Positions 7,848-16,513 of a stretch of DNA of 32,606 bases are shown piece by piece (within the stretch, counting starts at the first letter, position 1; the number at the start of each line of letters is the position of its first letter). The notes under the pieces are model-generated. The model was not told where the DNA came from. It ran no database searches and worked only from the letters and a program-made list of their open reading frames with translations. The stretch is from assembly GCA_025964055.1 (NCBI GenBank), contig JAOPZP010000376.1:1-32606 (forward strand). Reading direction: 5' to 3'. This DNA is from Conexibacter sp. (GTDB taxonomy: Bacteria > Actinomycetota > Thermoleophilia > Solirubrobacterales > Solirubrobacteraceae). Position numbers and translations under genes: made by a program.

Positions 7848-10025
7848 ATGGAGTTCGTCTGCGGGATCGATATCGGGGGAACGTTCACGGACCTCGTCGT
7901 GCGGTCGCTCGACGACCCCGACGACGTGCGTCAGTACAAGGTCTTCACCGAGAAGGACCTGACGAAGAGCACCCTGAGCGCGATCGACGCCGCAAGCGCC
8001 GACTTCGGCCTGACGACGGAAAGCTTCCTCGACGGGGTCGAGCACTTCTTCCTCGGGTCGACGGTCGCGCTGAACACCCTCCTGACACGGTCCGGGTCCA
8101 AGGTCGGCATCGTCACGACGAAGGGGCACGCCGACACCTACCACCTGGCACAGATGGCGCGCGGCGGCGTGCGCGACCTGCGCGAGGCGGTGCTCCAGAA
8201 CTTCCAGCCGCTCGTCCCGCGGTCGTGCATCAAGGAGGTCGAGGAGCGCGTCGACTGCTTCGGCAACGTGCTGGTGGCCATCGACGAGGACCAGGTCTCC
8301 TCGGTCGTGCGGCAGCTGGTCGAGGAGCGGGGCTGTGACGCCCTCGTGGTCTGCCTGCTGTGGTCCTCCGCGTATCCAAGTCACGAGCAGCGGGTCAAGG
8401 AGCTGGCGCACGAGCTCTATCCCGACCTGTTCGTCACTGCCTCCAGCGACCTGACCCGGCTGCTGGACGAGTTCAGCCGCACCGCCACCAGCGTGGTCAA
8501 CGCCTACGTCGGGCAGCGCGTTCAGACCTACTGCCGCGAGCTGTCGACCAAGCTGGCCGACGCGGGGCTGCGGACCCCGCTGCTGATCATGCAGTCGACC
8601 GGCGGCGTGGCGCCAGTCGAGGACGTCGCCGACAAGGCGGTCACGCTCATCGGCTCCGGCCCCGCGGGCGGCGTCATGGCAGCGCGGGACGTGTGGATGG
8701 CGCGCGACGGCAACGGCGGGTCGCCGGCGGATCGGCCGTCACGCGGCGCGGTCGCCGTCGACATGGGCGGCACGAGCTTCGACGTGGCCCTGCTGCCGCA
8801 GGGCGAGATCCAGCTCACGACCGACATGCGCATCGCGCGGCACCCGCTGCTGATCCCTGCGATCGACGTCAACTCGGTCGGGGCGGGCGGCGGCAGCATC
8901 GCGTCGGTCGAGACGACGGCGGCGGGCTCGATCCTGCGCGTCGGCCCCGAGAGCGCCGGCGCCGTCCCGGGACCGGCCTGCTACGGCCGCGGCGGCACGG
9001 CGCCCACGGTCACCGACGCCAACGTCGTGCTGGGACTCATCAACCCCAACTACTTCGCCGGCGGGTACGTGACCCTCGACCGCGACGCCGCCGCCGAGGC
9101 GATGCGCAGCGTCGCCGAGCCGCTCGGCATGTCGATCGAGGACGCGGCGCGCGGGATCGTCAGCGTCGTCGACGCCGTGATGGGCGACGCCATCAAGGAT
9201 GTGAGCATCCGCCGCGGCTACGACGCACGCGACTTCTCGGTGATCGCCTACGGCGGCGCCGGGGGCCTCCACGCCGCGAACATCGCCCGCAACCTCGGCA
9301 TCTCGGACCTCGTCGTGCCGAACCTCGCCGGCACGCTCTCGGCCTACGGCCTCACGACCGCCGACATCCTCTACACCTACCAGCTCACCGACCAGTCGGT
9401 GACCGTCGCCCCGCCGCCGCCATGGGGCACGGGGAGCCCCGGCCAGCTCTTCTCCGCGTCCTCCGTCGAGCACATCGAGCAGCTCTTCACGGGCATCGAG
9501 GAGGACCTCGACGCGTCACTGGCCGGGCAGGACGTCCCGCCGGAGCGTCGCGTGTTCCAGCGCAGCGTCGACATCCGCTACCAGGGGCAGACCCTGCGCC
9601 TGCCGGTCGCGGTGCCGGGCGGGTCGCTCTCCTCCGCGATCCTCGAGGACGCCGTGGCGCAGTGGGAGGAGAAGTTCTGCGACATCTACGGCGCGGGTGC
9701 TGCATGGCCGCAGGGCGGCATGGAGCTCATGAACTACTACGTGACCGCCAGCGGGAAGATCGGTCAGGACAACGGCTCGGCGCCCACGGCGGGAGCGCCG
9801 GCGAGCAGGGACCAGACCACCGATCCGGTCATGACGCGCACGATCTACCTCGAGGAGTGGACCGAGGTGCCGGTGTTCCGGTCCAAGAAGCTGCCGGTCG
9901 GCGCAGAGGTCATCGGCCCGGCGATCGTCGAGGACCCGATGACGACGGTCCTCCTCAGCAAGGGCGATCGGGCGGCGATCAGCGACTCCGGTGCGCTGGT
10001 CATCGCGGTGGCTGAGAAGTCATAG
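7848..10025 (+). CDS. Hydantoinase/oxoprolinase A-like (HyuA) protein; candidate ketone carboxylase beta subunit
   Basis: GIDIGGTFTDLVV, GSTVALNTLLTRSG, GSGPAGGVMAA, VDMGGTSFDVALL; GGAGG nucleotide-binding motifs. RBS GGAGGAG before ATG 7848. Confidence 0.9.
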   Translation: MEFVCGIDIGGTFTDLVVRSLDDPDDVRQYKVFTEKDLTKSTLSAIDAASADFGLTTESFLDGVEHFFLGSTVALNTLLTRSGSKVGIVTTKGHADTYHLAQMARGGVRDLREAVLQNFQPLVPRSCIKEVEERVDCFGNVLVAIDEDQVSSVVRQLVEERGCDALVVCLLWSSAYPSHEQRVKELAHELYPDLFVTASSDLTRLLDEFSRTATSVVNAYVGQRVQTYCRELSTKLADAGLRTPLLIMQSTGGVAPVEDVADKAVTLIGSGPAGGVMAARDVWMARDGNGGSPADRPSRGAVAVDMGGTSFDVALLPQGEIQLTTDMRIARHPLLIPAIDVNSVGAGGGSIASVETTAAGSILRVGPESAGAVPGPACYGRGGTAPTVTDANVVLGLINPNYFAGGYVTLDRDAAAEAMRSVAEPLGMSIEDAARGIVSVVDAVMGDAIKDVSIRRGYDARDFSVIAYGGAGGLHAANIARNLGISDLVVPNLAGTLSAYGLTTADILYTYQLTDQSVTVAPPPPWGTGSPGQLFSASSVEHIEQLFTGIEEDLDASLAGQDVPPERRVFQRSVDIRYQGQTLRLPVAVPGGSLSSAILEDAVAQWEEKFCDIYGAGAAWPQGGMELMNYYVTASGKIGQDNGSAPTAGAPASRDQTTDPVMTRTIYLEEWTEVPVFRSKKLPVGAEVIGPAIVEDPMTTVLLSKGDRAAISDSGALVIAVAEKS

Positions 10026-10059
10026 GCATCGGGACCCAAGGTCGGAAGGAGCACAGAGC

Positions 10060-11967
10060 ATGTCAGTGACGTCTGCGCCAACGGCGCACATCCAGACGGA
10101 CCCGGTGACGCTGGAGGTCTTCAGCAACCGGATCCAGAACCTCATGAAGCTCATGACGAGCACCCTCGAGAACCTTGCGGGGACGCTCGTGGGCCGCGAG
10201 TCGGGGGACTACTCGACCGCCCTGCTGGACCGCGACGGCAACACGATCGCCTTCGGCAGCATGGTGGGCTTCCATCTCGGCCATATGACGTCGGTCGTGC
10301 CGTGGATCTACGAGAACTACGGACGCGACTCGTTGCGGCCCGGGGACATGTTCCTCAGCAACGACCCGTACTCGGGTGGCGCGGTGCACAGCAACGACGT
10401 CGGCGTCTTTGCGCCCATCTTCGTCGACGACGAGCTGGTGGGCTGGACCGGCTGCGACATGCACTGCATGGACGTTGGCGGCGCGCTGCCCGGCAGCTTC
10501 GTCCCGAACGCGATCGACGTCGTCGCCGAGGCCTGCCGGTTCTCGCCGGTGCGAATCTACGGTGGCGGCGAGTACCGGCCCGACGTCGTGCGGGCGTTCC
10601 TCGTCAACACCCGGCTCCCGGAGCGGGTGGGCCAGGACATCTCCGCGGAGGTGGGAGCCAACCACTACGCGCTGAAGATCGTCGAGGAGACGGTCCGCGA
10701 GTTCGGCGTGGAGGGCTACCTCCAGCTCGTCGAGGACGTCAAGGCGTTCTCGGAGGCTCGCACGCGGCAGCGGATCGAGGAGGAGCTCGTCGACGGCGTC
10801 TACGAGTACACCGACTACGAAGAGCACGACTTCGTCAGCCACACGCTCTATCCGATTCGCGTGCGCCTCACGGTCTCGGGGTCGGAGCTCTTCTTCGACT
10901 TCTCCGGCACCGCCGCGCAGGCGCCGAGCCTCATCAACTGCGCCCGCTCCGGTCTCAAAGGCGCGGTGATGGCGGCGCTGCTCATGCAGCTCGTGCCGGA
11001 CATCCCGTTCAACTCCGGGGTGATGCGGCCGGTGCGCGTCTTCAGCGAGGGCGGGACGATCAACGATTGCACCGCGCCCGCACCCGTGTCGTTGGCGACC
11101 GCCATGGCGGCCTGGCGCACGGTCGACGTCGTCAGCGGTGTGCTGACCCGGGCCGTCGACGCATCGCCCTCGCAGTTCCTGCGCGAGCGTGCCACGGCGT
11201 GCTGGGGCGGCACGTGGCCCGTCTACGTGTTGAGCTCGACCAGCGACCAATACGGGCAGTACAGCGTGTTCCTCAACATGGACGGCAGCGGGGAGGGCTC
11301 CGGAGCGCTGCGCGGGGTCGACGGCGCCCGGGGGAGCTCGGTGCTGCTGGCGGGACGCGTCCCCAGCGTCGAGGCCCACGAGCTGACCGAGCCGAACCTC
11401 TACATCGCCCGTCGGATCTGGGCGGATTCCGCGGGTGCAGGTCGCTGGCGCGGCGGGTGGAGCTTCCAGGAGATCGTCACGCCGTGGGGTGAGAAGGCCG
11501 CCGATCAGTCGGGGACCTTCTGCACGTCGCGAAACGCCGTCCCGACGCCCGGGGCGTTCGGCGGCTATCCCGGGTCGGGCGTCTTCTACGGGGTCATCGA
11601 GGGAGCGGACATCACCGGCGCGGTGGCGGACGGACGCCTCCCCAGCTGGGACGACCTGGACGTCGACGGCACCATCGAGATCCTCGAGGCCAAGGAGGTC
11701 TGGGAGGGGCGGCGCCACCTGCGCAAGGGGCACGACGCCTTCGTCATGACCTTCGCCGCGGGCGGCGGCTTCGGCGACCCGCTCGAGCGCGACCCCGACA
11801 GCGTCCGCGCCGACGCCGACGAGGGGATCATCTCCGTCGAGGCTGCACGGCAGGCCTACGGCGTGGAGCTGACGCCGACGGCCGACGGGACGTTCGAGGT
11901 GGATCTCGAGCGCGTCGAGGAGCACCGCGCCGCGGTGCGCGCCGCGCGCCTGCGCGACGCCGGCTGA
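10060..11967 (+). CDS. Hydantoinase B-like (HyuB) protein; candidate ketone carboxylase alpha subunit
   Basis: TLEVFSNRIQNLMKLM, GDMFLSNDPYSGGAVHSNDVGVFAPIF, GGGFGDPLERDPDSV; RBS GGAAGGAG. Confidence 0.9.
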   Translation: MSVTSAPTAHIQTDPVTLEVFSNRIQNLMKLMTSTLENLAGTLVGRESGDYSTALLDRDGNTIAFGSMVGFHLGHMTSVVPWIYENYGRDSLRPGDMFLSNDPYSGGAVHSNDVGVFAPIFVDDELVGWTGCDMHCMDVGGALPGSFVPNAIDVVAEACRFSPVRIYGGGEYRPDVVRAFLVNTRLPERVGQDISAEVGANHYALKIVEETVREFGVEGYLQLVEDVKAFSEARTRQRIEEELVDGVYEYTDYEEHDFVSHTLYPIRVRLTVSGSELFFDFSGTAAQAPSLINCARSGLKGAVMAALLMQLVPDIPFNSGVMRPVRVFSEGGTINDCTAPAPVSLATAMAAWRTVDVVSGVLTRAVDASPSQFLRERATACWGGTWPVYVLSSTSDQYGQYSVFLNMDGSGEGSGALRGVDGARGSSVLLAGRVPSVEAHELTEPNLYIARRIWADSAGAGRWRGGWSFQEIVTPWGEKAADQSGTFCTSRNAVPTPGAFGGYPGSGVFYGVIEGADITGAVADGRLPSWDDLDVDGTIEILEAKEVWEGRRHLRKGHDAFVMTFAAGGGFGDPLERDPDSVRADADEGIISVEAARQAYGVELTPTADGTFEVDLERVEEHRAAVRAARLRDAG

Positions 11968-12040
11968 CAAGCCCTACCAAGCGACGCTGCGCGCAGCCGC
12001 GCGCCGGTCGCCCTGAGTGTCGACAGAAGGAGGGAAGGCG

Positions 12041-12406
12041 ATGGACGGTTTCACGATCGGATCGGTGAAGTACGACCATGCAGCGCGAGAGCTGACCTGC
12101 GAGAAGTGCGCGGGCCGGTTGTGCGCGTGGGGCGAGAACTACAAGGAGTCGGTCGCGTCGCGCACCGTGCGGGCGGCGGAGATGCGCGAGCGCCTCTCGT
12201 CGTCGTACTACCTCAAGGAGCACGACGAGGTGGAGCTGCGGGAGTTCATCTGCCCGCACTGCGGGCTGCTGCTGGACTTCGAGGTCTACCAGGCCGGCGA
12301 ACCGGCCCGTCTTGACTACGAGCCCCTCGAGGCGGCGCAAGCCCGCGGCTACGACGCACGGTCGCTCTACCAGGCAGCACCAGAAGGTTGGATCACATTC
12401 TCGTAA
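12041..12406 (+). CDS. Acetone carboxylase gamma subunit-like small protein with two Cys pairs
   Basis: MDGFTIGSVKYDHAARELTCEKCAGRL...LREFICPHCGLLLDFEV; directly follows HyuA/HyuB. AAGGAGGG RBS before ATG 12041. An alternative GTG start lies at 12017. Confidence 0.75.
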   Translation: MDGFTIGSVKYDHAARELTCEKCAGRLCAWGENYKESVASRTVRAAEMRERLSSSYYLKEHDEVELREFICPHCGLLLDFEVYQAGEPARLDYEPLEAAQARGYDARSLYQAAPEGWITFS

Positions 12407-12462
12407 CAGCAGACACCGGGCTGATGACGCACGTCGCGGCCGCACCTGGAGGAAGGTTTTAG

Positions 12463-13206
12463 ATGGCAGCGAGAGCGGCGCTTATCACGGGCGCGGCCGG
12501 GGGAATCGGCCGCGAGATCGCACGCAAGCTCGGTGAGCAGGGGTTCACGGCTCTGATCAACGACGTCGACCACAGCCGCGTTGCCGAGGTCGTCGAGGAG
12601 CTGCGCGCGGACGGCCTGCAGGCCGACGCGGCGCACTTCGACGTCCGGTCCACGGCGGAGGCCGACGCTGCGCTGGAAGAGCTCGGAGGACGGTACGACG
12701 TGGCAGCGCTCGTGAACAACGCGGGCGGGTGGGTCGTCAAGCCGTTCCATGAGTCCGAGCGCGCGGACTGGGAACAGGACATCGAGCTCAACCTCTACGG
12801 CGTTCTGACAGTGACCCGCGCGGTCATCGGCGGAATGCGCGCCCGGGGCGGGGGCTCGATCGTCTCGATCGTCTCCGACGCGGCCCGCGTCGGCGATCCG
12901 TCGGCGCCGCCGTACGCGGCCTCCAAGGGCGGCGTGATCTCGTTCAGCAAGTCGCTGGCCCAGGCCTACGGCCGCGATGGGCTGCGCGTCAACTGCGTCT
13001 CGCTGGGCGTCATCGAGACACCGCGGACGCGGGAGATGCTGGCCGACGAGAAGATCCACAAGGCCCTGGTGAAGCGCTATCCCGCGGGGCGGCTGGGCAT
13101 GCCGAGCGACGTCGCGGCGGGCGTCGCGTTCCTGCTCTCCGACGATGCTGAGTGGGTGACCGGACAGGTGCTGCCGGTCAACGGCGGCTACAGCATGATC
13201 GGCTAG
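12463..13206 (+). CDS. SDR-family oxidoreductase
   Basis: LITGAAGGIG, NNAGG, SDAARVGDPSAPPYAASKGG, GQVLPVNGGYSMIG. Confidence 0.88.
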   Translation: MAARAALITGAAGGIGREIARKLGEQGFTALINDVDHSRVAEVVEELRADGLQADAAHFDVRSTAEADAALEELGGRYDVAALVNNAGGWVVKPFHESERADWEQDIELNLYGVLTVTRAVIGGMRARGGGSIVSIVSDAARVGDPSAPPYAASKGGVISFSKSLAQAYGRDGLRVNCVSLGVIETPRTREMLADEKIHKALVKRYPAGRLGMPSDVAAGVAFLLSDDAEWVTGQVLPVNGGYSMIG

Positions 13207-13210
13207 CACG

Positions 13211-14167
13211 ATGGCCACCGACCACCTCCCCGACGAGCGCAGCCACGTCCCCTCGACCAACCCCGAGTGGCGCGAGAGCTTCTTCTTCGGATTCTTCGAC
13301 GAGGCATCCGGCGTCGGGACGTACAGCAGCCTCGGCGAGAAGCCCGCGTCCGGGCGCTCAGGCTACATCTGCACGGTCTGGCGCGACGACGTGATCGCCG
13401 AGACGCGGATCGCGCCGATGGAGCGCACCGAGACCGAGCACGCCTGTGGCGGGCTGCGGTACCGCCTCGACGAGGCGGATGGGTCGTGGACCATCGCGTA
13501 CGACGCCACGATGCCCGTCCTGGGCCCCGTGGGCGAGGCGTACGCCGGCAGCCTCCGCGTGGACGAATCGCTGCCGTCGGTCGCCGTCTCCATGGATCTG
13601 CGGTTCGAGCCGCTGACGCCCGCGTACGCGTACGGCGGCGATCCCGCGTGGGCCCGGCTGTTCGACGGCCACGTCGATCAGTCCGGGCGGTTCACGGGGG
13701 TGGTCACGATCGGCGGCTCGCCCTACCGGATCGACGCGCTCGGCTCTCGGGACCACTCCTGGGGCACGCGCGACTGGAGCCACCCGCGCGGCTGGACGTT
13801 CTTCACGGCGAGCTTCGGCCGCGGCCCCGCGTTCGTCTCCCTGTGGGGGGCGGACACGGCGGAGGGCAGCGTGATCGACGGCTACGTGGGGCATGGCGGC
13901 GAGCCCGCGAAGGTGACGGGCCTCCACGTCGACCTCGGCGGCGAGCGGCCGACGCTCGGCGTGCCGTTCGGCATGACGGTCGTGGCCGAGTCCGGTGAGG
14001 CGACGGAGCTCGTCTGCCGCGCCCATTCGTCGATGCGTCACCAGGTCGGCGGCGGCAAGAGCGGCCCCGCCTCGCATGTCGACCGCTGGCTGGTCGAGAT
14101 CGAGTCGCCGGTTCACGGCGTCGGTCACGGCGAGTTCGAGATGCTCGCCCCCGCGGCGACCGCCTAA
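13211..14167 (+). CDS. AttH/CrtC-like beta-barrel (DUF7064/7065-type) protein of unknown function
   Basis: Contains YRIDALGSRDHSWGTRDWSHPRGWTFFTASF, reminiscent of the hydroxyneurosporene hydratase/AttH-like group. Family assignment is by motif only. Confidence 0.55.
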   Translation: MATDHLPDERSHVPSTNPEWRESFFFGFFDEASGVGTYSSLGEKPASGRSGYICTVWRDDVIAETRIAPMERTETEHACGGLRYRLDEADGSWTIAYDATMPVLGPVGEAYAGSLRVDESLPSVAVSMDLRFEPLTPAYAYGGDPAWARLFDGHVDQSGRFTGVVTIGGSPYRIDALGSRDHSWGTRDWSHPRGWTFFTASFGRGPAFVSLWGADTAEGSVIDGYVGHGGEPAKVTGLHVDLGGERPTLGVPFGMTVVAESGEATELVCRAHSSMRHQVGGGKSGPASHVDRWLVEIESPVHGVGHGEFEMLAPAATA

Positions 14168-14185
14168 CCCAGACACAGAGGAGCA

Positions 14186-15664
14186 ATGCCGATGAACACC
14201 GCACCGCAGGCGACCGCCGTGGCGGAGGACACCCCGCTGCTCGTAGGCGGCAAGGAGTACTGGTCGACGTCGTTCCACGAGGTCTTCAACCCGGCCGACC
14301 CCAGCCAGTGCGTCGGGCGCATCGTCCAGGGCGGCGAGGAGACCGCGATCGCCGCCGTGGAGGCCGCCGGCGCCGCGCTGCCCGGGTGGGCGGCGACGCC
14401 TCCGGCGCAACGGCTGGAGCTTGTCAGGCAGGCGCTGGCCGCGCTCGAGGCCATGGGCGAGGAGCTCGCTCCGCTCATCACCCGCGAGATGGGCAAGATC
14501 TTCCGCGAGGCCAGGGCCGAGGTCGGACTCCCGGGTCAGATGCTGGGCAAGTTCGAGCCGCACTTCGAGCAGATCCAGCACGAGCGCATCGAGGACGAGC
14601 GCGGCGAGGTCATCCTCTCCTACCTGCCGCGCGGCGTCGTCAGCCTGATCGTCCCCTTCAACTGGCCGATCGCCCAGCTCGCCCTCAAGCTGTGGCCCGC
14701 GCTGCTGATGGGCAACACCGTGGTCATCAAGCCGTCGCCGCTGGCGCCGCTGGCCGTCACCAAGGCGCTGCATGCCATGGCCGGCGTGCTGCCGCCCGGG
14801 GTCATCAACGTCGTCTTCGGCCCGGACAGCTCCGTGGCCCCGGTGCTCACCACCCATCCCGCGGTCCGGATGGTGTCGTTCACCGGCAGCATCGAGACGG
14901 GGCGCAAGGTGATGGCCGCGGCCGCCGGCACCATCAAGCACGTGGTGCTCGAGCTCGGCGGCAACGATCCCGCGCTCATCCTCGAGGACGCGGCGCTGGA
15001 CGAGAAGCAGTGCGTGAAGATCCTGCAGTCGATCTTCTCGACCTCTGGTCAGGGCTGCCAGCTCATCAAGCGCATCTACGTCCATCGCTCACGCCACGAC
15101 GAGCTCGTGGAGAAGCTCATCGCCGGCACCGACGGCTACTACGTCGTCGGCGACGGGATGGAGCGGGAGTCCACGCTGGGACCGGTGGTCTCCAAGGCGC
15201 AGCGCGACCGGATCGCCGGGCTGATCGACGCCAGCCGGCAGGCCGGCACGACCGTCGCCGAGGCCGGCCGCGTCCTGGACGAGGAGACCTTCCAGCGCGG
15301 GTGGTTCGTGCGCCCGGCGTTCATCCACGGGGTCGCCGCCGATGCCCCGATCGTGGCCGAGGAGCAGTTCGGTCCGGTCGTGCCGATCGTCCCGTTCGAC
15401 GACGAGGACCAGGCGGTGGAGCTGGCCAACGCCAGCGAGTTCGGGCTGGCCGCCTCGGTCTGGACCCAGGACGTCGAGCGTGGCATGGCGCTCGCGGGCT
15501 CGATCGAGGCCGGGACGACCTTCGTCAACAACCACAACACGTTCGCCATCTTCGACATCGGCGGCGTCGGCGGGGTGAAGCAGAGCGGTAACGGCCGTGA
15601 GCTCGGCCCGTGGGGCCTCATGGAGTTCGCCGACCTGCGGATCCGCAGCACGCGCGCCCGCTAG
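14186..15664 (+). CDS. Aldehyde dehydrogenase (NAD(P)-dependent)
   Basis: FTGSIETGRKV, LELGGNDPALIL, STSGQGCQLIKRIYV catalytic Cys, VAEEQFGPVVPIVPF. RBS GAGGAG. Confidence 0.93.
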   Translation: MPMNTAPQATAVAEDTPLLVGGKEYWSTSFHEVFNPADPSQCVGRIVQGGEETAIAAVEAAGAALPGWAATPPAQRLELVRQALAALEAMGEELAPLITREMGKIFREARAEVGLPGQMLGKFEPHFEQIQHERIEDERGEVILSYLPRGVVSLIVPFNWPIAQLALKLWPALLMGNTVVIKPSPLAPLAVTKALHAMAGVLPPGVINVVFGPDSSVAPVLTTHPAVRMVSFTGSIETGRKVMAAAAGTIKHVVLELGGNDPALILEDAALDEKQCVKILQSIFSTSGQGCQLIKRIYVHRSRHDELVEKLIAGTDGYYVVGDGMERESTLGPVVSKAQRDRIAGLIDASRQAGTTVAEAGRVLDEETFQRGWFVRPAFIHGVAADAPIVAEEQFGPVVPIVPFDDEDQAVELANASEFGLAASVWTQDVERGMALAGSIEAGTTFVNNHNTFAIFDIGGVGGVKQSGNGRELGPWGLMEFADLRIRSTRAR

Positions 15665-15690
15665 GGCCGCAGCGGAGCCGCGCCGAGACG

Positions 15691-16431
15691 ATGCTCGACC
15701 GTCGGATGCAAGCCCCGGGCGTCGCGGTGGCCACGCTCAACCAGCCGGAGCGCGGCAACTGCCTGTCCGACGAGATGATCGCCGCGCTGCTCGGCTGGAT
15801 CGACGAGATGGAGCAGCGCGAGGACGTGAGCGTCCTCGTCATCGAGGGGCAGCCGCGCGTCTTCTGCGGCGGCGGCAACGTCAAGGTGTTCCGCAACTGG
15901 GGCGCGTGGACCGCCACCGAGCGGCAGCGGTACGTGGCGACGGTGATCCAGCCGCTGTTCCGCCGGCTGGTCCACACGCCGTTGCTGACGGTCGCGTGCG
16001 TGCAGGGGGCGGTCGTCGGCGCCGGCCTCGACCTCCTGCTCGCGTGCGACCTGCGGTTCGCCGCCGCCTCGGCCAGCGTGCGCACCGGGTACCTGGACGT
16101 GGGGCTCGTGCCCGGCGCCGGGTCGCCCTGGCACCTGTCGCGCCTGCTCGGGACGAGCCGCGCGCTGGAGCTCCTGTTCTCCAGCGAGCGGCGGACGGCG
16201 GCCGAGCTCGCGGAGTGGGGGCTGTTCAACGGCGTCTTCGCCGACGAGGAGCTGCAACCGGCCGTCGCCCGGACGTGCACGGCGATCGCGGCGCACGGAC
16301 GCGACCGCGTCGGTCCGTTGAAGGGCCTCGTGCGGACGGCCGCCGAGGAGTCGCTGGACACGCACCTGGACCGCTCGGCGACCCTGCTCGCCTTGCTGGG
16401 CGAGGCGCGGGCCGAGGGCGAGCAGACCTGA
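15691..16431 (+). CDS. Enoyl-CoA hydratase/isomerase family protein with non-canonical active site
   Basis: PRVFCGGGNVKVF, GAVVGAGLDLLLACD, YLDVGLVPGAGSPWHLSR; lacks both hydratase Glu residues. Confidence 0.82.
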   Translation: MLDRRMQAPGVAVATLNQPERGNCLSDEMIAALLGWIDEMEQREDVSVLVIEGQPRVFCGGGNVKVFRNWGAWTATERQRYVATVIQPLFRRLVHTPLLTVACVQGAVVGAGLDLLLACDLRFAAASASVRTGYLDVGLVPGAGSPWHLSRLLGTSRALELLFSSERRTAAELAEWGLFNGVFADEELQPAVARTCTAIAAHGRDRVGPLKGLVRTAAEESLDTHLDRSATLLALLGEARAEGEQT

Positions 16432-16446
16432 CGCCGGACCAAGTAC

Positions 16447-16463
16447 GGTGATATCATTACACC
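16447..16463. promoter_or_regulatory. Shared motif site E (GGTGATATCATTACACC, imperfect palindrome)
   Basis: Upstream of the acyl-CoA synthetase. Confidence 0.6.
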
Positions 16464-16513
16464 GAACGCAGTTGTTCGGGGCTTACTGAGGCATTCTTGG
16501 AGGGCGGCGACCG

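Noticed and set aside
10063-11970. 635-aa reverse-strand ORF antisense to HyuB
   Set aside because: Same codon-bias artefact; no recognisable domain motifs and HyuB is convincing on the + strand.
13358-15085. 575-aa reverse-strand ORF antisense to the DUF7064-like and ALDH genes
   Set aside because: Arg/Gly/Asp-rich, low-complexity translation typical of GC-biased antisense frames; the + strand genes have clear family motifs.
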